Assembly (NCBI RefSeq): GCF_021018805.1
Contig: NC_086258.1
Coordinates: 19,746,692 to 19,810,691, forward strand
Direction of reading: 5' to 3'
Source: Prinia subflava
Lineage: Eukaryota > Chordata > Aves > Passeriformes > Cisticolidae
DNA: 64,000 nucleotides
In this document: positions 42,401 through 53,198 of the stretch, piece by piece
Layout of the letters: every line of letters begins with the position of its first letter
Position numbering within the stretch: position 1 is the stretch's first letter
The notes under the pieces: generated by a model
What the model saw: only the letters and a program-made list of their open reading frames with translations
What the model was told of the DNA's origin: nothing
Database searches by the model: none
Position numbers and translations under genes: made by a program

Positions 42401-45400
42401 TTCATGTTCTCGTTTGCCAGAGAAGAATCTCTCAGCAGCTTCTGATAAATCTCCAAGAGGAGATCCCTATTAAAAGGAGTAGGAAGAAACCTGCCCACTA
42501 TAAATGCTCTTGACACTGTTTTGCTCTTGCATTCCATTAATCTCAGATCATCTCTTAGTTTTAATTATGTTTGGGACTTCTCTACAGACATGCCAGCTAA
42601 AGGTGGGAAGGCCAGGATTGCAAATGTCTGAACTGGTTACAAGGCACTTCAATCTTTCCCTGTCTGAGGATATAGTTAAAAATAGAACAAACATTTGAGT
42701 TAGAAGTTTGCACTAAAATCAAATGTAAAATGATTAGTTCTGTGGCATTTCAAGCAGCTATCATAAGGGTTCAGAGTCAAAGTCTATTGGAGGTGAAGGT
42801 GTCTCTCACTTCCTGGTGGCTTAGTTTTGTCCCAGGCTACCTGAATGTTGTGGAACAGCTCAGCCAGTTTCTGTTTGCAGTGTTATAGGGCCCTAATCAC
42901 ATTCCCAAGGGATGCCTTGTAAATGAAAGCTTGTACTCCTGGAGTGCGAGTCTGCAGTGAGAGCAGCCTTCCCCACCTGTGTAATTGTGGAGTGTGCAGG
43001 GCCCTGCCTAGGAAGGAATGGTGTCAGGAAGCGATTAGTGTGGGGGTGGCACTGGTTTTGGTTGAGAGGGTGCTTCCAGTAAGATTCTGCCTTGCTCAAG
43101 AGCTCCTTCCTTCCACAGGTCTTTCACAAGATCATCACCAGTGGGCACCAGCGGCTGCAGCCCCTCTTCGACTGCCTGCTCACCATCGTTGTGAACGGTG
43201 AGCACTGCGTGCGGGGAAACCACAGCCCACAGTGCTCTCAATCCCCTCTCACTGTGCCCCTACCTGATTCCCCAACACTGGCCATGCTCTCAATCCCCTC
43301 TCCCTGTGCCCCTACCTGTGTTCCCTAACACTGGCCAGTGCCTGCTGCTGGAAACTCATCCCTTCCAGCCTGTACTGGAGAGGCCAGTGCAGATAAGAGC
43401 TGCCTGCATGGTCAGACAGGGCAGAGGGAGGGACAGCAGAGTCCTGGAGCTCCCCTGGGGTGGCAGCAGGACATTTGCCAGCAGGCCTGGTGAGGGTCAT
43501 TAGCAGTAGTGTCCCTCTCCAGCAGGAAGTGCCACCTCCTCACGGTGGCGGTGCTTCCCTTGGACTTAGTGAGTGTCCACGTGGCTACAGTTGTGAAACT
43601 TTTCAGGAGGCACAGCAGAGATGCTGTGACTAGTGTAAGACTAAGCAAAACCCTCTAAAAGCAGCAATGCTTCCTTTTACTAGGCAATATCTCTGTTTCA
43701 TTTGCTTTGTATTTGGAAAAGTTTCTGTGGAACTGTTTGGCTCAGCTATTCCGTGAGGCTTTCTCAGAAGTGCAAGGGTGGGAAGGTCATAAAAGCAACA
43801 TTTTCAGTGGTGTATTTTTGAGAATAAATACACCTTGGTTCTTTTTCTAGTTTTCATTTATTTGCCTTCCACAGTGTCTCCATACCTGAAGTCTCTCTCC
43901 ATGGTGGCTGCTAACAAGTTACTGCATCTCTTGGAGGCTTTTTCCACCACCTGGTTCCTGTTCTCTGCTGTCCAGAACCATCATCTTGTTTTCTTCTTGC
44001 TGGAAGTTTTCAACAACATCATTCAGTACCAGTTTGATGGTAATAGACTGCTTTATTTAGTGGGTTTGCACTAGTTTAGTCCAAGAGAATGTCAGATGGA
44101 AGTTCAGAGAAAGTCCAAGGAGATGAGAGGAGGTAAGAAGTGTAGAAATCAGCTATATAGGACTGAGAAGCTGGCTTAGTAGATAATCAGTACCGAGTCC
44201 TGGCCCAGGCACATTTGGTTAGAGCAAAATGAGGTGGCATCTAATTAACAGCATAACCTCAGCCCTCTTGCAGAAGGTGAGATACACAGAAAGGAGAAGA
44301 AACATGAAGTGAGTGTGTAACACATAAGTTGTGACTGGCTGGATGTTGCTGTGAAACAGCTCATGTTGCTCAGCAGTGCAGGTGATGGGACAAAACAACT
44401 TTCAAGTGTCTCTCACTTCTGCTTTGGCAGATCTCTGGGGGCTGAAGACCAAACCACCTCATCCAAAGAAAGTTCTGATATTTGCTACTTTCCAGGAAAT
44501 AACTTTCCCTCTTAATAGCATTACAGTCTTTTACCTAATGAACAATAAAGTAAGGTCCCTAAATGTGGTCAAATTTTAGTGTTTTGCTTTGAACTTGCAA
44601 ATCAAGAATGGCCATTCTTTCTTAATGGGAATCTTGCGTGTGGCAATTCCCAAATCCAAAACCATGGATATAATCTGTGGGTGTAATTTGTGTTTTATAT
44701 TAGAGGATGGTTTCATTCTGTTCTGTGCCATCTTGCAGGCAGTAAGAATTCTGGCCTTTTGGCTTTGCTATTTCAAACCTGTGTCTCCTCAAATTAAATA
44801 CCCTGATTTGTTTTGTGAGTTCTTTTGAAGAAGGAAAAATGTTGAACCTTGGCTAGTAACCTTTTCTTCCAAAATAGATGCTAATAAGTGGTTTAAACTG
44901 TCATTTTTCTTCTCAGCTGTTTGAGTATCCCTCACCAAGCCATTTCTTCTCAGCTTTCTAGCCTAGGAAGGATTTCACTGAATTTTCTGTACTCCTTTGT
45001 AACAGATAAGAGGATATTGAGCTCTGCGCGTTCTTCCCCATGCCACTGCCTTTGTGGGTGGGAGCAGTCAGGCTTTGTGTACCCAGCGAGCTGTGCTGGC
45101 TTGGCAGAGCTCTTTGAGCCTTACTTCTCTGTTGGTTTTGTTGCTGTGATTCCCAGGGAACTCCAATTTGGTCTATGCTGTTATCCGCAAGCGAAATGTC
45201 TTTCACCAGCTGGCCAACCTGCCCACGGACTCGCAGTCCATCCAGAAGGGGCTGCAGCGCAAGAAGAAAACCCCCGAACCCATTTCCCGCACCAACTCCC
45301 AGGATGGGGTCTCCATGGAAGGGTCACGTCCTGCTGCCCCTGCTGAACCAGGGACGCTGAAGACCAGTCTGGTGGCTACTCCAGGTGAGCTTTAGTTTAC

Positions 45401-48400
45401 CTTTGGGACAGGAGAGAAGTTTGTTTTCTCTCTGAGATACGGTGTGGACTCACCCTTTCACTGGGTGTGGAGAGATTAAGAGTTTACATTTGTGAATAAC
45501 TAAACTGCCTTTCAGTCTGAGTTTCAGATCAGTTGGCCCAAGCTGCTCACAAACAAACGGCCTTGAGTTTCTGTCCTCTCAGTCCACACGACCGTTTGTC
45601 CAAATCTTGACCTGTTGCCTCAGGTTAACTCTATCCATGTGAACCTGTGTTCCTGCTCCTCAGGGAGCATTTTCGTAGAGAAAAACTCCTTTGGGGTTGT
45701 GAAATCAAAGCTAAACCTTGCTTCTCCTGTTGAAAGAAGAGCTTTTCCAATATCAGTAGAGACACAGGTCTGTGCATAGTGAGGCAGAGAAGAGCCCTGT
45801 GCTTTTAAACATGTTTAATTAACTTGTGTTTCTGAGCTTTTCCTCTTTTGAACACAGGGATTGACAAGCTCACAGAGAAGTCCCAGGTATCAGAGGATGG
45901 GACCATGCGTTCCCTGGAGCCTGAGGCTTCCCAGCTGTCACCAGAGGGAAACCCACCTGCAGCCTTGAGTGATGGGGAGCCCTCGAGTGGGGTAAGGCCA
46001 GACACTGGTGTGCAGGGAAGGTCCAGGTGTGAGGGGAACAAAAACGAGGGGTTAGAAGAAGAGGTTCTTTGGCCCACTGAAGAGAGGCATCGCTGAAGGC
46101 GGTGTGCACACGTGCAGTGTGCTGGGACACAACGTGGTTCAGAAGGGCTGTTGCATCATCTTGGGTGTTTCATGTTTGTGCTGTGACACAGCTGGGGCAC
46201 TTGAGTGATCTTTCTCCACCATGAAGAGTATGACAGAGCAGTGAGTGCAGAATTGCCAGAGGATGTCCATGAAAACTCCTGATCCTTACGTTTTTAATTC
46301 AGGTTCTTACTGCTGCTTCTTTTTCATCTCCCTTGGGATGGAGAGTTCTACCAGAATCTTTTAGCTAGCTGATGCTGTGAACAATGTGTTCCCATGAAGG
46401 CTGGGCTGAGGTGCTGCCCTCAGAGTGGCTTTGAATAAATTGGAATGTACAGAATTCCCAAATACCCCAGGACCAATTTACTTACCCTTCCTGGCCTTGC
46501 CTGGTAGCAGGTGAAGGCCTGTGGCCAGTGAGACATCTTAAGCACGTAATTAATTATGTTGTCATTAAATAAGATCTTGACTGAGAACTTGTGGAAGATT
46601 TTCTTCTTCCAGCAGCCTATGAAACATAATCATGGGTCTTTCCATCTGTGTCCAGCAGCTGGCTTGAGCTGTTCCCCAGCTGGAAAAGCCCTGGCACAGC
46701 TCTACCCCAGGCTGGCTGTTTCTGGTTGTGAAGGTGATGAGTGAATGAGTCCATGCATGTGGAGGTGCAGGATTTCTGTTAGAAGGAGGTGCTGTGCCCA
46801 TTTATTTTGTAGAAAAGTCAGCTCTAGGCTGCAGCAGTGAATGGTCAGGAGGCATTGCTAAAGGAAAAGGCCTCTCTGTTTTCACCTTGTGCAGAAATCG
46901 ACAGTGATTTTAGAGGGTTGTTTCCTTCCCTCTTTCCCACAATGAATGTGGAAAGCCAGGTTGAGTGTGTCATTCCTCAAGAGACAAGAGTTATTAGGTA
47001 GGAGTTGCTGGGAGCCTACCATTGGAAAAATGCTCTTTAAGATACTCCAGAATGGACACAAAAAATCCCAAAGATACTCAATAGACAGAGGATGAAAAAT
47101 CTGTGGCCTTTAGCTATTTTATCTTCGTGCCAAAAGAAAGAAGCATGCCTGAACAGTCTCTGGTCAGTCCTGTTTTAACTCTGCCACAGTAGATTGTTCC
47201 AGCAGAGTGTCAGTAGTGGTGACTGGAGCCGTGACCTTCCACAGGGTCCTCCAACTTCATCAAATACTGCCACTCTCTGGGTCAGAGCACGTGGGTTTGA
47301 CATGTTCTAGGGAGAGGCTGAGCTGTCTTTCCTAGTAGTGGTCTAGAAAATCTGGGGAGAATACCGGCAGAAAATGGATTGTATTTCTTACTCTTAAGTG
47401 TGATTTGCATTTGTTTGTTTTTATTTGTTAAAAATAATGTTTATTGATAGGAGGCATCGCATTCCCGGCGGGATCGAAGGCGTCTCTCTAGTGCATCCTC
47501 CAGTGGACAGTGGACTCCAACTCCTGACTGGGTAAGGGCATCTGGACAGAGAAAATAAAAAATGAGAAAGACTTGTGCCAGAAATGCCTCGCACCCCCTG
47601 CCCTTCCCTGCCATCAGAGGCTCTCCCAGAGCAGCATTTCCTCACAGGCACTTGAGGTCAAAGCTCCAGAACTTTAATCCAGAACTGACATCTGCAAAGA
47701 AATATTTTATTTACCTGTATCAAACCAATGCCCCACTGGTCTCATTGGATGCCTCATCATTCTAGTGCTCCAGGATTTATTGTATTGCTCCTGTGCACTC
47801 AGTTCACCACCAGCTTTGTGATTATTGTAAACTTCATTTGTTCCAGAAATTGTGGACACAGCTTTAAAATGCTAGTGCAGCACACTGATTTCCCTGCTGT
47901 TTTCTCTGTTTACAGGTGATGTCTTGGAAGTCAAAGCTTCCTCTGCAGACAATCATGCGGCTCTTACAGGTGCTGGTCCCTCAGGTGGAGAAGATCTGCA
48001 TTGACAAGTAAGGAGGTTTTTGGAGAGGAAGGGCTGTGTGGTGTTCAAGGAGCAATATGAGGTTGGAAGAGTTTGAATTTGGAGGGCCCCTAAGGGAAAT
48101 GTTGTAAAGTTTAATTGAAAGCATCCTGGGCTCAGCAGAGTTGTTACTTTCCTTGCCAAACATCTCGTTTGTCTGATCCCTTCTCCACTCTGTTTAGAGA
48201 GGGGAGAGGATGTGTTCTCCTTGGCCATGGCTCAGTATCTGTTTGTTTAGGCTGATCCTTCAAACTACAGCAGTTTTGGAGGTGTCTGTGGGACATGCTG
48301 AAGATGTTCCTGGTCTGTGTCTTGGCAGGGGTCTCACGGATGAGTCGGAGATCCTCAAGTTCCTGCAGCATGGCACCTTGGTGGGGCTGCTGCCAGTGCC

Positions 48401-49006
48401 TCACCCCATCCTCATCCGCAAGTACCAGGCAAACTCAGGCACTGCCATGTGGTTCCGCACCTACATGTGGGGAGTTATTTATTTGAGGTAAACCAGCTGG
48501 ATGCAGCCTGGCTTGGTCTTTTCCAGACTTTGGGAGGCCTACAGGGAGAATGGCATGCACTCAGCTAGCCCTGGGTTATTCATATTTACAGAATAGGAAG
48601 ATGTTGGTCTCTTGAAAGAGACTGGGGTGAATCAGCTGCTCCAAAACTTTGAGTGGGTGACATGAAGGGGGTTATTCTGGGAGTGCTGCTTGTTCAGGAA
48701 CTGGCAGCAGCAGGGAATGCTGCCCAGAGGTCTGGTGCAGAGATTTTATGCAAAGCTCTGGCTTTGTGGAATGTTGTAGATACTGTCATCTCTGTCAGGT
48801 GCATTGTTTCTCAGCCAGTGATTTCCTTTTATGCAAAGCTGAAGGCACGGTGTGCAGCCAGCTCCTGTAATTGTGGCTGTGAGATTTGAATTCTGTGTAA
48901 CTGGCCACAGGGAGTAAAGTGGCTCTTGTCTTTCTCTCTCAGGAATGTGGATCCCCCAATCTGGTATGACACAGATGTTAAGCTGTTTGAAATTCAACGG
49001 GTCTAA
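24335..49006 (+). CDS. HID1: HID1, HID1 domain-containing Golgi protein (19 coding exons)
   Basis: Nineteen exons join with consistent phases to 795 aa plus stop: 24335-24400, 31350-31499, 33775-33945, 36615-36725, 38316-38422, 38896-39012, 39743-39965, 40343-40399, 40490-40630, 41019-41109, 41782-41933, 43119-43197, 43875-44039, 45157-45384, 45858-45991, 47451-47531, 47916-48007, 48329-48487 and 48943-49006. All introns are GT-AG. The product is near full length against human HID1 (788 aa, from memory) and highly similar throughout. The start MGSADSK is a good N-myristoylation signal and the ATG context (ACCATGG) is ideal. Known role: the Hid1/dymeclin-type family; peripheral protein of the medial/trans-Golgi needed for sorting into dense-core vesicles and neuropeptide and hormone release. 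The only poorly conserved part is the linker at about residues 590-690. It is divergent from CDR2L and convergent with OTOP3. Confidence 0.97.
26970..26999. repeat. Perfect inverted repeat, 13-bp arms, 4-nt loop
   Basis: The left arm is 26970-26982 (ACTCTTTAAAAGC), the loop CTCT, and the right arm 26987-26999 is its exact reverse complement. It lies in HID1 intron 1. Confidence 0.95.
27961..27983. repeat. CA dinucleotide microsatellite
   Basis: An uninterrupted (AC)n run of about 11 units, preceded by ACAA, in HID1 intron 1. Confidence 0.95.
29075..29112. repeat. Short direct repeat of AGTACTGAATCCATG
   Basis: Two exact 15-bp copies at 29075-29089 and 29098-29112, separated by 8 bp, in HID1 intron 1. 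Confidence 0.9.
31350..31499 (+). CDS. HID1: HID1 coding exon 2
   Basis: This exon encodes residues 23-72, PVEATDDAFWDQFWAD to NLATLCYK. The acceptor is CTCCACAG and the donor GTAAGT. Phase 0 at both ends. Confidence 0.97.
33775..33945 (+). CDS. HID1: HID1 coding exon 3
   Basis: This exon encodes residues 73-129, AVEKLVQGAESGC to STVPGAGRGG, including IFEDPDWRGFFW. The donor GTCTGT is weaker than its neighbours. Phase 0 at both ends. Confidence 0.95.
36446..36496. repeat. Perfect foldback: 24-bp arms, 3-nt loop
   Basis: Arms 36446-36469 and 36473-36496 are exact reverse complements around a TTC loop. The left arm is pyrimidine-rich (TTTGTTCC / TTTTGTTCCC units). It lies in HID1 intron 3, about 120 bp before exon 4. 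No flanking target-site duplication or coding sequence is evident. Confidence 0.95.
36615..36725 (+). CDS. HID1: HID1 coding exon 4
   Basis: This exon encodes residues 130-166, GDDDENARPLAESLLL to SHRRSTV. The acidic start is two residues shorter than the human form I recall. The donor is GTGAGT. Confidence 0.95.
38316..38422 (+). CDS. HID1: HID1 coding exon 5
   Basis: This exon encodes residues 167-201 and two bases of codon 202: DTAEDIHSIDSCEYIWEAG to NYIHDLN. The donor is AG-GTAAGA. Confidence 0.96.
38896..39012 (+). CDS. HID1: HID1 coding exon 6
   Basis: This exon encodes the rest of codon 202 to residue 240 plus two bases of codon 241: TELLKLLLTCFSEAMYLPPS to FFCSTEN. The donor is AG-GTGAGG. 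Confidence 0.96.
39743..39965 (+). CDS. HID1: HID1 coding exon 7
   Basis: This exon completes codon 241 and runs to residue 315. It carries the strongly conserved block CAYDPVGYGIPYNHLLFSDY and the TVDGTTTGTAMDD stretch. The donor is GTGAGT. Confidence 0.96.
40343..40399 (+). CDS. HID1: HID1 coding exon 8 (57-nt microexon-like)
   Basis: This exon encodes 19 residues, 316-334 (PPGPDNLFVNYLSRIHREE). Phase 0 at both ends. It is followed by a 90-bp intron, the shortest in the gene. Confidence 0.95.
40490..40630 (+). CDS. HID1: HID1 coding exon 9
   Basis: This exon encodes residues 335-381, DFQFILKGVARLLSNPL to LLVLFWKLCDFNK. Phase 0 at both ends; donor GTGTAG. Confidence 0.95.
41019..41109 (+). 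CDS. HID1: HID1 coding exon 10
   Basis: This exon encodes residues 382-411 plus one base, KFLFFVLKSSDVLDILVP to NDARADQ. The donor is GTAAGT. Confidence 0.95.
41782..41933 (+). CDS. HID1: HID1 coding exon 11
   Basis: This exon completes Ser412 and runs to residue 462: RVGLMHIGVFILLLLSGERN to THADLLII. It is a hydrophobic helical segment. The donor is GTGAGT. Confidence 0.96.
43119..43197 (+). CDS. HID1: HID1 coding exon 12
   Basis: This exon encodes residues 463-488 plus one base, VFHKIITSGHQRLQPLFDCL to TIVVN. The donor is GTGAGC. Confidence 0.95.
43234..43337. repeat. 52-bp tandem duplication
   Basis: Two near-identical 52-bp units beginning GCTCTCAATCCCCTCTC lie at 43234 and 43286, in HID1 intron 12. 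The second unit differs at a few positions. Confidence 0.9.
43875..44039 (+). CDS. HID1: HID1 coding exon 13
   Basis: This exon encodes residues 489-543 plus one base, VSPYLKSLSMVAANKLLHLL to NNIIQYQFD, one of the most conserved parts of the family. The donor is GTAATA. Confidence 0.96.
45157..45384 (+). CDS. HID1: HID1 coding exon 14
   Basis: This exon encodes residues 544-619 plus one base: GNSNLVYAVIRKRNVFHQL, then the polar linker with SRTNSQDGVSMEGSRP and GTLKTSLVATP. The donor is GTGAGC. Confidence 0.96.
45858..45991 (+). CDS. HID1: HID1 coding exon 15
   Basis: This exon completes Gly620 and runs to residue 664: IDKLTEKSQVSEDGTMRSLE then a Ser/Pro/Glu-rich variable stretch ending SDGEPSSG. 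The donor is GTAAGG. Phase 0 at its end. Confidence 0.94.
47451..47531 (+). CDS. HID1: HID1 coding exon 16 (81 nt, symmetric)
   Basis: This exon encodes residues 665-691. It contains the basic motif RRDRRRLSSASSSG, with an RRxS-type kinase site at about Ser677, and WTPTPDW. Phase 0 at both ends, so skipping keeps the frame. The acceptor tract (AAAAATAATGTTTATTGATAG) has few pyrimidines near the AG. Confidence 0.92.
47916..48007 (+). CDS. HID1: HID1 coding exon 17
   Basis: This exon encodes residues 692-721 plus two bases, VMSWKSKLPLQTIMRLLQVL to KICID. The donor is AA-GTAAGG. Confidence 0.95.
48329..48487 (+). CDS. HID1: HID1 coding exon 18
   Basis: This exon encodes residues 722 (completed) to 774 plus two bases, GLTDESEILKFLQHGTLVGL to TYMWGVIYL. 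The donor is AG-GTAAAC. Confidence 0.96.
48943..49006 (+). CDS. HID1: HID1 coding exon 19 (terminal)
   Basis: This exon encodes residues 775-795 (NVDPPIWYDTDVKLFEIQRV) and the TAA stop at 49004-49006. The C-terminus matches the family end exactly. Confidence 0.97.
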
Positions 49007-49378
49007 AGAGAGCACTTACCTCTACTGAGAGAAATACACTGGATCTAAGGACTGCGGTGTGCTGCTTCATCACAGCTATTCCTGCATTTCACATCCAGCT
49101 GAGAGACCAAAAGGACAATCACTTCATTTACCTCCCTGTCATTTAAAGCTTTAATCGGGACCTGCTTGGACATCCCTCCCCCCAGCTCACTTCTCTTTCC
49201 TCACCCTTCACCACGAACCTCGAGTAAAAGATATAAGGGATTGTCCATTGTTGTGGTTGCACTAGAAATCAGACTGTTCTTAGCTCCTCTGTTGCTCTTT
49301 TGCTTCTGGATGTGGTTTGGAAACCGATCTGACCCTGTCCTTGCCCTGGTCAGAGGCAGCATTTAATTGAAAAAGACA

Positions 49379-49384
49379 ATTAAA
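49379..49384 (+). terminator. Candidate early polyadenylation signal ATTAAA (HID1)
   Basis: A common variant signal about 375 bases after the HID1 stop. It could give a short 3' UTR isoform. Confidence 0.25.
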
Positions 49385-49972
49385 TAGGTGTAAATTGGGT
49401 GCAAAGGGAGAAGCTGCTATTCCTGCAGGAGAAAGGGTTTGGAAACTGCAGTTACTTCCATGGAGTTCCATGAAGTTTCCAGGGCATCCCTTTTGGCTGC
49501 AGGTGTCTCCCTGCTGTCTCAGTTGCAGAGAGGGAAGTCTTTCCCATCTAAATGAAAGGAGAAGATGTTGAAGGCAAACTTTGTGTCTTGGTTCTGAATC
49601 TCTCTAGTCCTTTCCTCGAAAGCTGCTTGAGAAGTTTTGTTGGTGTGGCTCAGAAGTTTTTCCTTGGCTTCCAGGCCCAGCAGCCTGTCCTTCCTGGTAG
49701 GCTGTTCCAAAGGAGCCTGTCTTACTTTTGAAAGCCCTGTTTAATCCATGTGAGCACACAGGGAGGAAGGGACTGGCTCAGTGAGAGCAAGGAGAAAAGA
49801 CCTGACTGTTAAACTCTTTTAAGTCTTCTCCCATTGGCTGAAAGGACACCGTCACCTGGGTTTGAAAGGAACCATATCCTTCCATCTTTGCCTGGCAGGC
49901 TGATGCAATGCAGGGAGCAGAAGGGTCTTTTGCACACTACTGTTAAGGCAAGGGTTTGAGGGAGGCACTCAG

Positions 49973-50008
49973 GGAAGTTGTAGGAGGAATTTGGAAGTTG
50001 TAGGAGGA
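49973..50008. repeat. Short direct repeat GGAAGTTGTAGGAGGA
   Basis: Two exact 16-bp copies at 49973 and 49993 within the likely HID1 3' UTR. Confidence 0.9.
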
Positions 50009-50646
50009 AAAGCATCTCCATGTCAGTAGGGAGTGGAGAGTGCTGAGGCAAAGTTTAATTTTTCAGGGCATTTTGCTTATTGACTAAGTTATTGGATCTT
50101 GAATGTATTGGGTCCCAAGCAAGCATAGATTTTGGGAAGCCAGGATGGGAATTGGTGGGAAATCTGCTGTTGCTGGATTGGTTCAGCATCGTGGAGTTAC
50201 ACATTGGTGTGTGGAGACACCCTGGGGTTTGAGTCAAATTTTATGTTCTCCTGGGAGGGGCTGCTGTCTTTGACCTGTGTGGTCTTTAGACAATGAGATG
50301 TGAGGGATCCTGTCATGAATGGAGACTTTACCCTCTCCATCAAAGCACAGTCCTTGGTGCTCTTCTGTTCAGGCTTTTGGGAGGATTGCTGGGCATGAGC
50401 TGTTTGCTACAGGTGAGACCCGGTGGCATCACTGCATGGAGACAGGTCTGTCACATTAATACAGGGACAGTGTGGCACACACTCTGTGACTTGTAACCCC
50501 GGCCTAAGCTCTGCAGTGATAACAGCACGACCATCCTCTCCCAGAGAGCTGCTCCAGTGTGCTGCTGGCTCCCACTGGCCTGTAGTCAGGTGGTTTCCTC
50601 CTCTGGGCACTGAAAGAGGATGGAGTCCCAGGCCAGTAGAAAATGA

Positions 50647-50652
50647 AATAAA
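50647..50652 (+). terminator. Candidate HID1 polyadenylation signal AATAAA
   Basis: The canonical hexamer on the HID1 sense strand, followed within 60 bases by T-rich DNA. Confidence 0.4.
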
Positions 50653-50670
50653 ACTGGAACGGTTTTCTGA

Positions 50671-52320
50671 AGGACAAGAAATATGTGAAATAGAGGTTAT
50701 TTATTCCCCCACCTGCCTCCCATCTCCAACCCACTTTGCCACCCAGCATTACTCCCATCCTGACCCCACTTCAGTTCAGGTGTAAGCAGGGTGAGGGCTC
50801 TGTTTCACTTGAAGAATCTCATGTGTAAGAATGTGATTTGGTGGGGCCAGACTCTGATTGTATGGCACTCGCACCTCACAGCTGGAACGGGGCCTCCCGT
50901 GTCCCACGTGCTTTGCCTCTTCCCTCCCATGGACCTGCTGGTTCTCATGATCTCTTCCGTCCTCTCTTTTCTGCTTTGTTTCTTTGTGAGTTCCTCTGGA
51001 AGCCTTTTTGTTTGTTTCTTGGTGTTTGGAGTCTGATCCTTGTTCTGTGGAAATCAACTTGCACTGTAAACTCTTTGCTTACTTATGAAGAGAAAGATAA
51101 AGATTAACTGAAACATGCACTTGGGTATGTTTTTTCTTTCTTCCTCAGAGAGAGGTTTATAATCTTGCTTGTCTTATGTTGAGGTTATTTGTGCCACTAG
51201 GGCACCATGGTTTCCTCTGCAGTGTTATTTTCTTTTAATAATCAGAAATGAAGATTTGACTCTGGAAAATGAGCCTGAATGGTGTGGGTTTGGCTGTTTC
51301 TGTGGTTACAGCATCATCAAAGATCAAACAGGATCGAGTCTCCTGAGTTAGTCAACCATGTGCCAGAACCTTTGTGCAGTTGAGACCTGTAAAACAGGCA
51401 CCCTGGCCCTGGGGGTTGTTAGAAAGGACATGGAGGGCCTGGACTGTTTATCTGATCTGCAGTGGCTGTAGGTGAGAGTTGGAGCTGGTGGCCTTCATTC
51501 CTGTCCATGCTGATCGTGTCTGCAGTCATGTATTCAGTGTTCATTCCAAAGTCACCTGCTCTGTCAAAGCTCAGTAACCTAATCCAGTGTTTTATCCATG
51601 AAACTGGATAAAATCCAGGTCGTGGTTTGCCCGTGAAGTGCCATCCTTCCTTGTCCCCAGACTGTCAATCACTCTGAAGAAGGTTTGAGGTCATACCTTA
51701 GCATGTATGTCCTGTGGATCCCATGATGTAAACACTGACATGAGAATAATAATTAACTTTATTGGAGCCTAATTTATCCAGCTGTTATTTCTCGTGGCAT
51801 ATTTCTGTTGACATGGGCCCAAATACAAACACTTATTGGGCAAAGTTCATGCTCATGCAATCAGTCTCACTTGGAGTTTTACAGAAAGGTGCTATCACCA
51901 CCTGAATGCTGAATCTTCACTGTTACTGTCTTGGGAGAGTTTGCTGTACTAGGGAATCCCAAAAAAACCCACCCATAAATAGGCTGTAATCCTAAACCCA
52001 CACTGATCCTGGGATTGATTTACAGAGGAACAGAAGCAATAATGGGAATGCCTTTTGTGCCATGCTTGGGTAAGGGTCATGACAGCTTTTGATTGATTAT
52101 AGAGCAGGCCTGCTCTTAAATGTTGTAGAATCTCAGAATGCTTTGAGTTGAAAGGGACCATAAAGCTCATCTGTCATGGCCAGGAATTCCTTCCTCTAGG
52201 CCAGGTTGCTCAGAGCCCTGTGCAATTTCTGAGTGCAAGAGCAATTTAAGTGAGTTGACTTTGAGCCTATTGAGTGCAGAGCAGACCCAGAGATTTCACA
52301 AGACGCGAAATGAAAATGAA
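50671..52320. other. Convergent intergenic DNA between HID1 and OTOP3
   Basis: No gene is recognised. The segment contains one CR1 tail (52127-52224). Transcripts of HID1 and OTOP3 meet here tail to tail. Confidence 0.6.
52127..52224 (-). mobile_element. CR1 LINE 3' fragment
   Basis: On the plus strand the complement of a CR1 tail is visible: TAGAATCTCAGAATGCTTTG, then GAGTTGAAAGGGACCATAAA, then CTCTAGGCCAGGTTGCTCAG. It is old and diverged, and non-coding. Confidence 0.75.
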
Positions 52321-52723
52321 AATTCAGTCTCTTTATTTCCATTCATCAGGCTCTGGATTTGGGACCCATAGTCACAAGCCCCTTGCTCTCCCACATACTT
52401 TCAAAGCAGGCATCCCTGTGGAACACATCCTGACAGGTCTTTGATCAGGCACCTCACTGCAGCTGCCTTCCCTTGTGCATGGTGACCTCCAGAAAGGTTT
52501 GTGGATGTGCAAGGCAGCAGCAAGGGCCAAAGTGTTGGGGTGGGGAGAGATTCACACTGGATGTGGCAGTAGCTTGCTCTTGAACTCGCCCTGTGTGTAA
52601 GGATGAGACCTTGGCTAGTCCACACCAGTGGTAACATCATCTGTGGTGAGTAAAGATCACCCACAGTGCTTCCCTAGAGATTGCCACTTGAGGCTCTGCG
52701 AGTGCCTGTAGAAAGAAGTGGTG

Positions 52724-52729
52724 TTTATT
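52724..52729 (-). terminator. Candidate OTOP3 polyadenylation signal AATAAA
   Basis: TTTATT on the plus strand reads AATAAA on the OTOP3 strand, about 470 bases after the stop. A second candidate is at 52337-52332. Confidence 0.4.
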
Positions 52730-53198
52730 CTCAGTAAAGCAAGGTCATTTTACAGCTTTTATTTTTTGATTGCTTTTGATTTTCTGAATTGGTGCAGGCT
52801 AGTCTTTGTTGCTTTTGCTGAAGGCTGCCCTTGCATTCTTTCATCTAGAAGATCTCAACCGGAGTTGGTAAAGTCCCACTTGCTGCCAAACAGCATCCAC
52901 TGGCAGACTGCTGACTGCATGCATGATTCCTGAGAGCAGTGAGAGTTTGTTTATGGGCTTTGAGTCTAGTCTCTATGGTGGAAAAGGATAATATGAAAGA
53001 ACTTCTTCTGAAACTCATGGTGACGTTGTACAAGGAGACGTCCAAGCAGAAGCTGGAGTAAAAAAGTCTTAGAAGGTTCCATGTGGTATATCTTGCATCA
53101 TATTATGCTTGGAGGAATCATAATCTGGTAGCTGCTTCCTGCATCTTTGTTCAGCATCACTGATTCTCCCCAGCCCTGGGGTGGGGGCCCAGCTTAGC

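Larger units (their letters stand above)
49007..50670 (+). other. HID1: Probable HID1 3' UTR
   Basis: This sequence follows the HID1 stop. The first AATAAA on the plus strand is at 50647-50652, giving a UTR of about 1.66 kb. A shorter form could use ATTAAA at 49379-49384. It contains a 16-bp direct repeat at 49973-50008. Confidence 0.45.
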
